Positions 1 to 8,202 of a stretch of 45,775 bases of DNA are shown here, one piece after another. Position numbers and translations under genes: made by a program. Origin of the DNA: WJMT01 sp964624145. Lineage in GTDB: Bacteria; Acidobacteriota; Aminicenantia; Aminicenantales; Aminicenantaceae. The stretch spans positions 1 to 45,775 of the forward strand of contig CAZUXT010000028.1 of assembly GCA_964624145.1 (NCBI GenBank). The letters are read 5' to 3'. The notes under the pieces are model-generated. The model had not been told where the DNA came from. It searched no databases and worked only from the letters and a program-made list of their open reading frames with translations. Position 1 is the stretch's first letter; each line of letters begins with the position of its first letter.

Positions 1-1
1 C

Positions 2-2032
2 GGGAACAATTTCTTCATGTCCATCCAGTACACATACTCTGACGCGGGCTTCAACCTGACACCTATGGACGACATGGATTTTGACAATCCTCCCTGGTTT
101 GATGAGACCAATGATATCTTTGAAGGTCCTGACGGTGACGTAGGAAATAACCGTTACTATGTGGAAAGGCCTGTCCAACAGTATGTTGGAAGAGGCACCT
201 ATTTCAATGACAGATTCCTGGGCGCCAGCCACGAGATCCTGTTCGGGGCCGAGTATGCATCAAGGCACGCTTACACCGAGAACGTTTGGACTGGGAACAT
301 GTATGCTTATTGGAACCTGAATTATCCCACTATTGACTGGAACGGCGACGGCATTCCGTCTGAAACTGAAAATCCGGCTAATCTCAATTATTTTCAGTAT
401 TTCAGAGGTTTTTACAGAGACTTTGGAGTGGATGCCTATGCCTTTTATCTGAGAGACACCGTGACATTCGGGCGGTTCACCCTGCTTCTGGGCTTAAGAT
501 ACGACCAGCAGCAGCCTTATGTCGCACCCATCACTTTGCAAGCTGTAAATGGCAACCCGGCATGGGATGAGATCGCATCACCTGATGTGCAGGCTGCCTT
601 TGACGCAATACTTCCCGGATGTGAAGTGGAGGAAGTCACAGCCTATGACAAGAACGGCGATCCTTACTGGTGGAAGACATTCTCCCCCAGAATCGGAATC
701 ACCTATGACATCACAGGCGACGGAAAGACCATTGCCAAGCTGTCCGCAGGCCAGTATGGAGATTTCATGGGAATGATAGCCGGCGACTGGATGCCGGGCG
801 GAACCAGTGGACAAGTGGATATGTGGTGGAATGACAACGGCGACAATGTGATGCAGCTCAACGAACTTTACTGGGGTACAGTCGGAGACGGAAACTACAC
901 ACCCTATAACATCTTTAATTCGTCCGGTCAGTTTATTGGAAACTGGAGTGACGCTTCCGGAGAATACTGGTTTAACTATGACCCGCAGAATCCGCAGCAG
1001 ACAACTGATCCTTACAGGTCCTATGATTCCGATGCCCAGTCCCCCAGGACTTCGGAAGTGATCTTGAGCCTTCAGAGAGAAGTGCTTCCTGACTTCGGCA
1101 TATCCGTTAACGCCACCTACAGAAGATATGACAAAGCCACATGGGATCCCAAACACTTTGTGGATGCCAGCGGAAATGCTTACGGATTCGAGAGTTCAGC
1201 CTGGTATGTGGAAGCGCCCACCCTTCCGTCCAGTATTGATGTGAGCGGAGTTGACACACCCTGGGACGGCGATATGGGCGGCCTTGATGAACACACACAT
1301 TATTATGTTACCGACAGCTATGAAGGTTATAACCCGTCTTCCTACTCTCCCTACGATAGAAAGATGTTGCGGCCTGACTATTACCAGGATTACTGGGGAT
1401 TTGACCTCATCTTCAACAAGAGGCTCTCCAACAGGTGGATGCTGAACGGAAGCTTCACCTTCCAGAGTCAGAAAGTCCATTACGGGGATGAAGGCTATAT
1501 AAATCCGTCAAATGTCTGGGCTCTGGACGGACAGGTTTACTCACCCTTTCAGGGCGGAGCCAGCGGAAAGATCAGTCAGTACACCTATTCCCCGTGGATG
1601 CTCAAACTCGCAGGACTGTACCAGCTTCCCTTTGGTGTCAATGCCTCCTTTAATTTCCAGGCAAGAGACGGATGGCTGATAAGAGAAAGAGTTCAAGTTT
1701 ATGACTACCGTATCCCGAATCCAAGGGGCCGAGATCTAGGATGGCTGTATCTTGAAGAGTTTGGAGGAGAATCCCTTCCCGTTTTCTACAAGCTGGACCT
1801 GCGTCTTGAAAAAGTACTCAACGTGGGAGACGTCGGAAAGATCTATGTCATGGCCGACCTGTTTAATGTTCTGAACAGCACGCTTGAGAACAGAAGATAC
1901 CAGAGCGATTGGGGAACCGTGTATGTCTATTCTGACGGAAGCACATCCTTTTCACCGAGTTCAACCGCAGGATCTTTGAATGAGATCCTGAACCCGAGGA
2001 TGCTGAGATTCGGAGTGAGATTCGAGTTCTAA
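2..2032 (+). CDS. TonB-dependent receptor, C-terminal barrel (5' truncated by window edge)
   Basis: The frame is open from the first bases of the window, so the gene begins upstream; the first in-window ATG at 17 is unlikely to be the real start. The visible part is about 675 residues of aromatic-rich, alternating beta-strand sequence typical of the 22-strand barrel of a TonB-dependent (Oar/CarboxypepD_reg-like) outer-membrane receptor. Strand-like pieces such as AYAFYLRDTVTFGRFTLLLG and the late KIYVMADLFNVLNS stretch fit this family, and the protein ends in RFGVRFEF, a classical C-terminal aromatic barrel signal. Plug and carboxypeptidase-like domains would lie outside the window. Two EF-hand-like loops (nt 335-370 and 830-865) sit in predicted extracellular loops. 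The substrate is unknown; such receptors usually import glycans, peptides or chelates. A strong terminator follows. Confidence 0.85.
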   Translation, partial: GNNFFMSIQYTYSDAGFNLTPMDDMDFDNPPWFDETNDIFEGPDGDVGNNRYYVERPVQQYVGRGTYFNDRFLGASHEILFGAEYASRHAYTENVWTGNMYAYWNLNYPTIDWNGDGIPSETENPANLNYFQYFRGFYRDFGVDAYAFYLRDTVTFGRFTLLLGLRYDQQQPYVAPITLQAVNGNPAWDEIASPDVQAAFDAILPGCEVEEVTAYDKNGDPYWWKTFSPRIGITYDITGDGKTIAKLSAGQYGDFMGMIAGDWMPGGTSGQVDMWWNDNGDNVMQLNELYWGTVGDGNYTPYNIFNSSGQFIGNWSDASGEYWFNYDPQNPQQTTDPYRSYDSDAQSPRTSEVILSLQREVLPDFGISVNATYRRYDKATWDPKHFVDASGNAYGFESSAWYVEAPTLPSSIDVSGVDTPWDGDMGGLDEHTHYYVTDSYEGYNPSSYSPYDRKMLRPDYYQDYWGFDLIFNKRLSNRWMLNGSFTFQSQKVHYGDEGYINPSNVWALDGQVYSPFQGGASGKISQYTYSPWMLKLAGLYQLPFGVNASFNFQARDGWLIRERVQVYDYRIPNPRGRDLGWLYLEEFGGESLPVFYKLDLRLEKVLNVGDVGKIYVMADLFNVLNSTLENRRYQSDWGTVYVYSDGSTSFSPSSTAGSLNEILNPRMLRFGVRFEF

Positions 2033-2060
2033 TTACTGAATTGTCCAAGTAGAATGACTT

Positions 2061-2150
2061 AAAAGCCCCTTCCCGGCGGGAACGCCTTTCTTAAAGAAAG
2101 GCGGAACAAGTAACAGCACACATGCCCGCGGAAGGGGCTTTTTTTATTTT
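2061..2150 (+). terminator. Long branched rho-independent terminator after the TonB receptor
   Basis: The 13-base arm at 2061-2073 (AAAAGCCCCTTCC) is perfectly complementary to 2130-2142 and is extended by GCGGG (2076-2080) pairing with CCCGC (2125-2129). A second perfect hairpin (GCCTTTC-TTAAA-GAAAGGC) is nested at about 2084-2102. The right arm runs into a T-rich tract up to 2150. On the other strand the arm is followed by only a short T run, so it may weakly terminate the minus-strand ABC operon too. Confidence 0.85.
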
Positions 2151-2209
2151 TAGAAGGCAATCAAGATTATGATGACCAGAATGACGAGCACGAAAATTAT
2201 CTTATCCAT
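2150..2209 (-). CDS. Possible 19-residue single-pass membrane peptide
   Basis: Reading the minus strand from the ATG at 2209 gives a 19-residue peptide, MDKIIFVLVILVIIILIAF, ending in TAA at 2150-2152. After the charged MDK start it is entirely hydrophobic and long enough for one membrane span. It starts 25 nt after the stop of the last ABC permease gene and ends at the T tract of the terminator, so it would be the last gene of the operon. There is only a weak A-rich ribosome-binding region. Composition fits a regulatory or accessory membrane peptide of the transporter, but it could also be chance. Function unknown. Confidence 0.35.
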   Translation of the reverse strand: MDKIIFVLVILVIIILIAF

Positions 2210-2234
2210 TTTTTTTCACAAAAAGAAGCATCGA

Positions 2235-2867
2235 TTACAGCTCCTTTAGTTTATAAGCTTTTATTGAGATGAATACCGATATTCCCATGAGACCTGAGAA
2301 GATAACCAGCAGAATGAATAAAGACAGGGGAGTACCGAGCCAAAGCTGCATATTTGCATATATATACTTATATCCCACCCAAATAACCGATGATGAGATA
2401 ATAAGGGCAACAGGGGAAAAAAGCAGTGATTTGCTGATTCCCAGGCGGAAGTAGAGAGGAAGAAATACAGTCACAAGAAGAAAGGACAGGGAGAAAAAGA
2501 GCGCTCCTCCCTGCAAACTGACCACGGATTTAAGGTCGGATATGTTATCTTTGAATATCGATCTGTATAATAAGCCGGAAACAAAATAAAGAATCATTCC
2601 GATCCCTGTAATGAAAAAGGAGGAAACATATCTGGATAAGACAATACTTTGCTTTGTAACGGGGAGACTGGAAATGATTTGTTCCGTTCGGTATTTGTCT
2701 TCGATTAGGGGAATGGAGATGACCATAACAAAGGTGAGTATGATACCGGCCGTGAGGAATAGGAACCAGGAAAATACAAATGTGTTTAATAGGATGACAA
2801 AGAAAAAAGGCGCGGGAATCAAGAAGAGCCTCGTTATATAAAAGTCTTTCCAGCACAGTTTAAGCAT
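2235..2867 (-). CDS. ABC-2 type permease subunit (second transporter module)
   Basis: A 210-residue protein with about six hydrophobic segments and few charged residues. The cytoplasmic stretch after the second span (EDKYRTEQIISSLPVTKQSI) resembles the ABC2_membrane_5 family of small permeases (PF13346 type), in which a conserved SLP-x-[ST]-[RK] motif precedes a span. It lies downstream of an ABC ATPase gene and overlaps it by 8 nt, indicating translational coupling. It probably forms the membrane pore of an exporter or lantibiotic/cell-wall-stress type ABC complex as in YtrA-regulated operons. Substrate unknown. It is paralogous in layout to the 3739-4419 permease but diverged in sequence. 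Confidence 0.75.
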   Translation of the reverse strand: MLKLCWKDFYITRLFLIPAPFFFVILLNTFVFSWFLFLTAGIILTFVMVISIPLIEDKYRTEQIISSLPVTKQSIVLSRYVSSFFITGIGMILYFVSGLLYRSIFKDNISDLKSVVSLQGGALFFSLSFLLVTVFLPLYFRLGISKSLLFSPVALIISSSVIWVGYKYIYANMQLWLGTPLSLFILLVIFSGLMGISVFISIKAYKLKEL

Positions 2868-3729
2868 TGATTTCTCCTCTGCTCAAAAGAACCATGATGT
2901 CATCCAGAGACGGTTTTTCTATCAGGATATTTTTTCCAGAAAAGGCGCGGCGCAATTTTTCTTTATCTGATGTGAGGGCTTTAAATCCGTAAGGGCCTTT
3001 TCGAATGCCTTCAAAGAGTTTTTTCGATTCATGATCGAGGATTTCATTTTCTCCTTTGACTAATCCCCAGGTTTCAAACAAATGGTCTTTGGTGCATGAA
3101 AAGAGGATTTCCCCTTTCTGGATATAGGTTATGTAATCCGCTGTCCTCTCAAGGTCAGAGGTGATGTGAGTGGAAAACAGAACCGTTTTGTTTTCATTTT
3201 GTATGATCTCGGTAAATTTCCTTAAAAGCTCCCTCCGGAATACAGGGTCAAGACCTGTGGTGGGTTCGTCCATCAGAAGAAAATCAGCGTTATGAGAAAG
3301 AGCCAGGGCCAGAGAAAGCTTCATTTTAGTTCCTCTGGACAGAGCGGATATTCTTCTATCCAACGGAAGATTGAATTCACCGCAGAGGCTGTAAAACAGG
3401 TCATCATTCCAGTTCACATAGAACCTGGAGAAAAGAGACCTTATTTCTTTGACTTTAAGATAGCTGTAATAATGAGGCTCTTCATGGACAAATCCTATCC
3501 TTGATTTGATTTCAATTTCATGGATGAGGTTATCCATACCGAAAATTTTTATTTCCCCTGATTTTCGTTGAGTCATGTTAAGGATGAGCTTAATGAGGGT
3601 GGTCTTTCCAGACCCGTTTGGACCAATAAGGCCCATGATATATCCGGAAGGAAGCTTTAAAGAAATGTCTTTCAATATGAAGTCGCTGTATTCCTTGCGG
3701 AGTTTATTGATTTCAAGAGCCATTGCCAC
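2860..3729 (-). CDS. ABC transporter ATP-binding protein (module 2)
   Basis: A 289-residue cytoplasmic ATPase. Visible motifs: Walker A GPNGSGKT (residues 36-43), an ABC signature replaced by the variant LSRGTKMKL, Walker B LLMDEPTTGLDP and the H-loop FSTHITSDLE. About 70 residues follow the nucleotide-binding core, as in BcrA/YtrB-like exporter ATPases. The annotated start is GTG at 3729; ATG at 3723 (MALEINKL) is an alternative, and both are served by an AAGGAGG ribosome site at about 3735-3740. It is very similar to the ATPase at 4412-5278, so the operon probably arose by tandem duplication of an ATPase-permease module. It presumably powers the adjacent permease. Confidence 0.9.
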   Translation of the reverse strand: MAMALEINKLRKEYSDFILKDISLKLPSGYIMGLIGPNGSGKTTLIKLILNMTQRKSGEIKIFGMDNLIHEIEIKSRIGFVHEEPHYYSYLKVKEIRSLFSRFYVNWNDDLFYSLCGEFNLPLDRRISALSRGTKMKLSLALALSHNADFLLMDEPTTGLDPVFRRELLRKFTEIIQNENKTVLFSTHITSDLERTADYITYIQKGEILFSCTKDHLFETWGLVKGENEILDHESKKLFEGIRKGPYGFKALTSDKEKLRRAFSGKNILIEKPSLDDIMVLLSRGEINA

Positions 3730-3738
3730 TGTTCCTCC

Positions 3739-4419
3739 TTAAAAATCTCTCCGTAAAAAGAGAAACTGGGAAAATTTCAAGTTGAAGGCATTTATAGCGG
3801 CTGCAGAAACAAGAAGCAGAAGAAGATAGGCAGGAGTGGGGTCATGGTTTAAAAGGAATTTTACAGCATTGATTACGGAGTGAATGAAAGATCTCAGGAT
3901 GTTTTCTTTATTGCCGGACATGCTCGTCAGAAGCAATGTTATGACTCCCAGAATCTGCAGGGCCACCAATCCTATGATAACTCCGGACAGGCCGAAGCGG
4001 ATGACAAAAGGAAGCAAAAAGGCAAGAAAAAGGCTTGAGAGTAAAAGAAAAATCAAAAGAGATTTGAGTTCCAGAAATTGGCTCAAGAAGGCCGGATTTT
4101 CCTGAAAAAGGGCTGAGAAGAGGAGTCCAAAAACTAAAGCGGCAAAAATAAGAAGCCAGGATGTGACCAAACGCGCTAGAATAAGGGTCTTCCTGTTCGT
4201 CGGGAGACTGCAGTTCAGTGTCCATGCTTTGAATCTTTCTTCTCTGGCCTGGATGCTGGCTGCACAGAAAAGGGGCAGTACGAAAGAGAGGAAGAGAAGA
4301 GAGAATCGAAAAGAAATGTCCTGCCAATCGACCCATATCCAGAATATGATCATATATCCGGCGAAAATATAAAGTTGGGTTTGGTTAAAAATGAGCTCTC
4401 TTCGGATGTGTTTAAGCAT
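3739..4419 (-). CDS. ABC-2 type permease subunit (first transporter module)
   Basis: A 226-residue integral membrane protein with about six hydrophobic helices. An amphipathic N-terminus (MLKHIRREL) is followed by spans near residues 15-35 and 40-55, then the cytosolic stretch REERFKAWTLNCSLPTNRKT, which contains the SLP-x-x-R element of small ABC-2 permeases, then further spans. The start overlaps the upstream ATPase gene by 8 nt, and the next ATPase follows after 9 nt, so the genes are one transcription unit. It should form the membrane half of the first ATPase-permease pair. Substrate unknown. Confidence 0.75.
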   Translation of the reverse strand: MLKHIRRELIFNQTQLYIFAGYMIIFWIWVDWQDISFRFSLLFLSFVLPLFCAASIQAREERFKAWTLNCSLPTNRKTLILARLVTSWLLIFAALVFGLLFSALFQENPAFLSQFLELKSLLIFLLLSSLFLAFLLPFVIRFGLSGVIIGLVALQILGVITLLLTSMSGNKENILRSFIHSVINAVKFLLNHDPTPAYLLLLLVSAAAINAFNLKFSQFLFLRRDF

Positions 4420-5278
4420 TGTTGTCTCCTTTATTTGTGAAGTACATGATGTCTTCGAGTGAAGCTTTTTCTGTGATTGAATCAGAAGGAAGAAGTGTTC
4501 GGGCTTTTTTTACGTCAGATGTAAGGATCTCAATACCGTATTCTGTCTTTTGATATCCCATAATACCGGGTATGTCTTTTTTCTCCAGCAAATCTTTTTC
4601 GGCTTTGATGACAACCCAGTTTTCAAGGACATCATTCAAAGCCTTAGAAAAGAGTATCTTTCCGTTATTTATGAGAGTAATGTAATCAGCGATCCGCTCC
4701 AGATCAGATGTGATGTGTGTGGAGAACAGTACGGTTTTCTCTTCATCCAGCATGATATGTGATAAGCGCTCCAGAAGTTCCTGTCTGAACACAGGATCCA
4801 ACCCTGAGGTGGGTTCATCCATTAAAATCAAATCTGCATGATGGGATAGGGCTAAGCAAAGGGAGAATTTCATCTTCATTCCATGTGAGAGTTTTTTTAA
4901 CTTTTTATCAAGGGGAAGCTCGAATTCATCCATGAGTTTGAGAAACAATTGTTGATTCCATTCTGGATAAAAGGGGGCAATGGCTGAAGCCGTGCTTTTG
5001 AGTTTCAAATCTTCATAAAAAGGAGGAACGTCGTAAACAAACCCTATCCGGGATTTGATCTCCGCTTCGTACCGGATATGGTCTTTCCCGAACACGAGAA
5101 TGCGCCCTGAATTTTTTCTTATCAAATTCATTATGAGTTTGATGATGGTGGTCTTTCCCGCTCCATTAGGCCCTATGAGGCCCATAATATAACCTTTGGG
5201 TATGCGCAAAGAAACGTCTTTTAAAGTGAATCCCTTGAATTCCTTCCTGAGATTTTCAATTTCAACAGTGTATTCCAT
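4412..5278 (-). CDS. ABC transporter ATP-binding protein (module 1)
   Basis: A 288-residue ATPase with Walker A GPNGAGKT (residues 36-43), signature variant LSHGMKMKF, Walker B LILMDEPTSGLDP and the H-loop FSTHITSDLERIADY. Like its paralogue at 2860-3729 it carries a ~70-residue C-terminal extension ending in a conserved SLEDIM element (ASLEDIMYF here, PSLDDIMVL there). Its ATG overlaps the stop of the GntR regulator gene (TAATG), which is typical of YtrA-type operons. The layout regulator-ATPase-permease-ATPase-permease resembles Bacillus ytrABCDEF, linked there to cell-envelope stress; a similar role here is inference. Confidence 0.9.
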   Translation of the reverse strand: MEYTVEIENLRKEFKGFTLKDVSLRIPKGYIMGLIGPNGAGKTTIIKLIMNLIRKNSGRILVFGKDHIRYEAEIKSRIGFVYDVPPFYEDLKLKSTASAIAPFYPEWNQQLFLKLMDEFELPLDKKLKKLSHGMKMKFSLCLALSHHADLILMDEPTSGLDPVFRQELLERLSHIMLDEEKTVLFSTHITSDLERIADYITLINNGKILFSKALNDVLENWVVIKAEKDLLEKKDIPGIMGYQKTEYGIEILTSDVKKARTLLPSDSITEKASLEDIMYFTNKGDNNA

Positions 5279-5655
5279 TATTCATCCTCCTTGTACAGAA
5301 GTGTGAGCATTTCTTTGAGTTCTTCTAATCTGACTCCAAGAAGTTTTGCCTCGGCAACTGCATTTGACAGCTTGTCTTCAACCATTTTCATCTTCTTTTC
5401 CCTGAGAAGCTCTTTGTTCTGCATGGCTACAAAACATCCTTTTCCTCCTACGGTGTCTATGAATCCCTCTTTTTCAAGCTCTTCGTAAGCCCTTTTGGTT
5501 GTGATGACACTGATTTGAAGTTCCTGGGCAAGTTTGCGGATAGAAGGAAGAGATTCTCCTTCTTTGAGTTCTCCGCTTATGATCTGATTTTTTATCTGCT
5601 CCGCAATCTGAAAATAAATCGGTTTCTGTGAGGCATTGGATATGATTATTTTCAT
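5278..5655 (-). CDS. GntR-family transcriptional regulator, YtrA subfamily
   Basis: A 125-residue regulator. Residues about 8-78 form a GntR winged helix: IYFQIAEQIKNQIISGEL, then EGESLPSIRKLAQELQIS as the recognition helix region, then TTKRAYEELEKEGFI and the wing GGKGCFVA. The C-terminal part is only about 45 residues (two helices for dimerisation), with no ligand-binding domain of the FadR or HutC kind; this small size defines the YtrA subfamily. It is the first gene of the ABC operon and probably represses it. A 19-bp GTATA/TATAC inverted repeat overlaps the likely transcription start just upstream, consistent with autoregulation. The signal relieving repression cannot be read from the sequence. 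Confidence 0.9.
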   Translation of the reverse strand: MKIIISNASQKPIYFQIAEQIKNQIISGELKEGESLPSIRKLAQELQISVITTKRAYEELEKEGFIDTVGGKGCFVAMQNKELLREKKMKMVEDKLSNAVAEAKLLGVRLEELKEMLTLLYKEDE

Positions 5656-5704
5656 TTTTTTCTCATTTTGTCTTTTTGTGCATATCGTATTTACCGTTAT
5701 AGCT

Positions 5705-5723
5705 GTATATATATAGCATATAC
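5705..5723. promoter_or_regulatory. Candidate YtrA-type operator (GTATAT...ATATAC)
   Basis: GTATATATATAGCATATAC is an imperfect inverted repeat with GTATA/TATAC half-sites, a pattern known for YtrA-subfamily operators. It lies immediately downstream of the -10 element of the minus-strand promoter and about 50 bp upstream of the regulator gene, so bound protein would cover the transcription start. The AT-rich context means part of the symmetry could be chance. Confidence 0.6.
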
Positions 5724-5752
5724 AATCTACCGTAAAAAAAAATCCTTGTCAA
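5724..5752 (-). promoter_or_regulatory. Sigma70-type promoter of the GntR-ABC operon
   Basis: On the minus strand TTGACA (5752-5747) is a perfect -35, separated by exactly 17 nt from TAGATT (5729-5724), a 4/6 match to the -10 consensus. Transcription would start at about 5717, inside the candidate operator. Confidence 0.6.
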
Positions 5753-5830
5753 GTTTTTTTTCAAATTTCTTTTTATCGGACTATTCATGAAAAAGTGGCC
5801 GGATTATACGAGGGCGGACCTCTCGGAATA

Positions 5831-5859
5831 TTGACTTGATTTGAGTTACCTTCTAGAAT
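5831..5859 (+). promoter_or_regulatory. Sigma70-type promoter of the superoxide reductase gene
   Basis: TTGACT (5831-5836) and TAGAAT (5854-5859), each 5/6 matches to consensus, are separated by exactly 17 nt. Transcription would begin near 5866, leaving a short leader with a strong ribosome site AAAGGAGGG (5907-5915) before the ATG at 5919. I saw no clear PerR- or Fur-like box over it. The stretch 5753-5830 between the divergent promoters shows nothing else. Confidence 0.6.
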
Positions 5860-5918
5860 GTGAAGAGATATATCGACACAGCAGAATTCGGAATAAAAAT
5901 TGAATCAAAGGAGGGAAA

Positions 5919-6314
5919 ATGAGTGAATTCAAGGAATTATTTCAAACAGATGATTGGAAAAAGGAAAAGCATGTTCCTGTTATAGATGCCCCTGCCCGGG
6001 TGAAAAAGGGGGAGATGTTTGAGGTGAAAGTCAGCGTAGGGAAGGAAATCGCTCATCCCAATAAAACAGAACACCATATCCGGTGGATTATGGTGTACTT
6101 TAAACCTGAAGGAAGTAATTTCCCGTATCAGATCGGGAAAGCTGAGTTCACAGCTCATGGAGAAAGCACAGAAGGGCCGGATACAAGCTCCATTTATACC
6201 CACCATACCGTGATGTTAGCTTTCAAAACGGATAAGCCGGGAACAATTTTTGCGTCAAGCCACTGTAATATTCACGGGCTATGGCAGAGCTCCAAGGATA
6301 TCGCTGTTCAATAA
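5919..6314 (+). CDS. Superoxide reductase (neelaredoxin type)
   Basis: A 131-residue cytosolic enzyme reducing superoxide to peroxide without releasing oxygen, a hallmark of anaerobes. The Fe(His)4(Cys) centre is visible: His18 in EKHVP (Glu16 and Lys17 being the catalytic pair), His46 (AHPNK), His52 (EHHIRW), and Cys116 and His119 in SSHCNIHG. There is no N-terminal desulforedoxin domain, so it is the one-iron class. It is monocistronic between a GntR-ABC operon on one side and a convergent TRAP operon on the other. The ATG is supported by a strong ribosome site (AAAGGAGGG). The electron donor, probably rubredoxin, is not encoded here. Confidence 0.95.
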   Translation: MSEFKELFQTDDWKKEKHVPVIDAPARVKKGEMFEVKVSVGKEIAHPNKTEHHIRWIMVYFKPEGSNFPYQIGKAEFTAHGESTEGPDTSSIYTHHTVMLAFKTDKPGTIFASSHCNIHGLWQSSKDIAVQ

Positions 6315-6342
6315 TAAAAAGGCCAAAAAGCCGGACGGTTTT

Positions 6343-8202
6343 TTAGAGGTGCCAGGTGGAGAGAAAAGGCAGATAGGTGATCATCAGCACGGATATGAGC
6401 TGAATGAAGAAAAAAAGCAGGATGCTTCTGTAAATTTTCTGCATGGGTTCTTCAAATCTGTAAGAAGCAAGAAAAAGATTCAGGCCTACAGGCGGAGTGA
6501 GATAGCCCAGCTCCATATTTGCCAGGAATATGATCCCGAGATGGACAGGATGTATTTGAAAGACCTGACCTAAAGGGATGATGAGGGGAACGATAACCAG
6601 GATAGCAGAGAATATATCCATAAAAAAGCCTGTGATCAGCAGACACAGATTCAGAAGAAGGAGAAATATATATTTTGAGCCTATATGGACCTGGGCCCAA
6701 TCCGCCAGCTTCACAGGGATCTGAGCGTCAACCATAAAATAGGATAAGGCTTTGGCGATCGCTATGATAGACAGCACTCCTCCTATGATGGGGATGGATT
6801 TCTTAATGATATCGATAAGGTTCTTTATTTTTATGTCCCTGGTTAAGACCATCTCAACAATCAGTATATAGGCCACAGCCACAGCTCCGCTTTCAACCAG
6901 AGTGGTGAGGCCACCGAAATAAGAACCGAGTATGATAACAGGGAGAAGTATCTCCCAGATGGAAATTTTTAAGGACTTCACAGCTTCCTTTAATTTGAAT
7001 GGTTCTTTCGGGATTTTTTTCTTAGAGGAGTACCCTATCCCTATGAACGCCATGGCCAGTATCATAAGTGAACCCGGAAGGAGGCCCCCTATGAACATGT
7101 CTTTTATGCTGATCTGAGCCGTGACTCCGTAGATGATTATGGGGAGGCTCGGCGGGAAAAGGAGGCCAATACTTCCTGATGCGGTCAGAAGCCCGATGCT
7201 GAATTTTTTCTTATACTTGCCTTTTCTGAGGACCAATAAGAGAAAACCGCCTAAAGCTAAGACAGTCACACCTGAAGCGCCGGTAAAAGTGGTAAAGAAA
7301 GCGCAGGCGAGAACACTCACTACAGCAAGGCCTCCCGGAAACCATGAAAATAATGATTTAAACAGGCCCACGATCCTTTCCCCGGCTTTGCTCTCAGAGA
7401 GAAGAAAACCCGCAATCGTAAAGAGAGGAATGGCTGGAATGGAGTGGCTGGTGAGAAGGGTATAGGCTTCGTTTGGAACCACTTCAAGAGGAAGCCCGGA
7501 TTTGGCAAAAAGAAGATAGGCCGCACCTCCGAGCACAATAAAGATCCTCATTCCAAAAACCGAGGTGACCAGCAGCAGTATGATCAAGGGCCACGCACTT
7601 GATAAGAGCGTTGTTTCATAACCTGAGGAGAGGATGTTAAATATTTCAGGTGTTTTCCCGGTTAGGCCTGTAATTGAATTCAGTATGGGTTTAAGTCCCA
7701 GAAGAATTCCTAAAAAAAGCCCTGACAGGGAAGAGATGATTTTAAGTGATTTTTTTTCAACTTGAAGGCTCAGCCTGATTGCCATGACAAAATATCCCAC
7801 AGCCATGAGCAAAATGATGTATTTTAAACTGATTATTCCTACTTTTTGTTCTGATGTAAAACCGTTGATGGCAAAAGAAAGGGAAGCCCAGGCAAACGCC
7901 GATGTGAAACAGCAGGCCAGAGAAGAGACGATCAGATGGATAAATGACCTGGTTTTTTTTGAGAGATTGAAGCTGAGACTGAGTGAAAGATGTTTTTTTT
8001 CTCTGGTTGCGATCATTCCACCCAAAAAAGTAAGGATCAGGACAAGATGGTGTATGAAGTCAGTCGAATGGGGGATCCCGGTCCGGAAGAGCTTTCTTGC
8101 CACAACTTCCATCACAGGAATAAGAGCAAGAAAGAAGACGATAAAGAAAACGAAATGGTCTTCGGATCTATGTATGGTCTTTAGAACGGTCTTGTTTTTC
8201 AT
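6343..8202 (-). CDS. TRAP transporter fused small/large permease (DctQM)
   Basis: A 619-residue inner-membrane protein. Residues about 1-165 form a DctQ-like small subunit (four spans; FVFFIVFFLALIPVMEVVARK at the start), and about 190-619 form the DctM large subunit of roughly 12 spans. The DctM part shows conserved family motifs such as LTASGSIGLLFPPSLPIIIY and FTGASGVTVLALGG. It uses the sodium or proton gradient to import the ligand delivered by the periplasmic binding protein encoded upstream, with which its start overlaps by 35 nt. No clear ribosome site precedes the ATG, which fits translational coupling. QM fusion is common in TRAP systems; sodium coupling is inferred from the family. 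Confidence 0.9.
   Translation of the reverse strand: MKNKTVLKTIHRSEDHFVFFIVFFLALIPVMEVVARKLFRTGIPHSTDFIHHLVLILTFLGGMIATREKKHLSLSLSFNLSKKTRSFIHLIVSSLACCFTSAFAWASLSFAINGFTSEQKVGIISLKYIILLMAVGYFVMAIRLSLQVEKKSLKIISSLSGLFLGILLGLKPILNSITGLTGKTPEIFNILSSGYETTLLSSAWPLIILLLVTSVFGMRIFIVLGGAAYLLFAKSGLPLEVVPNEAYTLLTSHSIPAIPLFTIAGFLLSESKAGERIVGLFKSLFSWFPGGLAVVSVLACAFFTTFTGASGVTVLALGGFLLLVLRKGKYKKKFSIGLLTASGSIGLLFPPSLPIIIYGVTAQISIKDMFIGGLLPGSLMILAMAFIGIGYSSKKKIPKEPFKLKEAVKSLKISIWEILLPVIILGSYFGGLTTLVESGAVAVAYILIVEMVLTRDIKIKNLIDIIKKSIPIIGGVLSIIAIAKALSYFMVDAQIPVKLADWAQVHIGSKYIFLLLLNLCLLITGFFMDIFSAILVIVPLIIPLGQVFQIHPVHLGIIFLANMELGYLTPPVGLNLFLASYRFEEPMQKIYRSILLFFFIQLISVLMITYLPFLSTWHL

Noticed and set aside
578..1156. 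192-residue minus-strand open frame inside the TonB receptor gene
   Set aside because: It lies fully within a clear coding gene, has no family resemblance and no ribosome site; it is a shadow frame.
6315..6342. Bidirectional terminator between the superoxide reductase and TRAP genes
   Set aside because: A short AAAGCC/GGTTTT pairing exists but the stem is only a few bases with a bulge, too weak to call.
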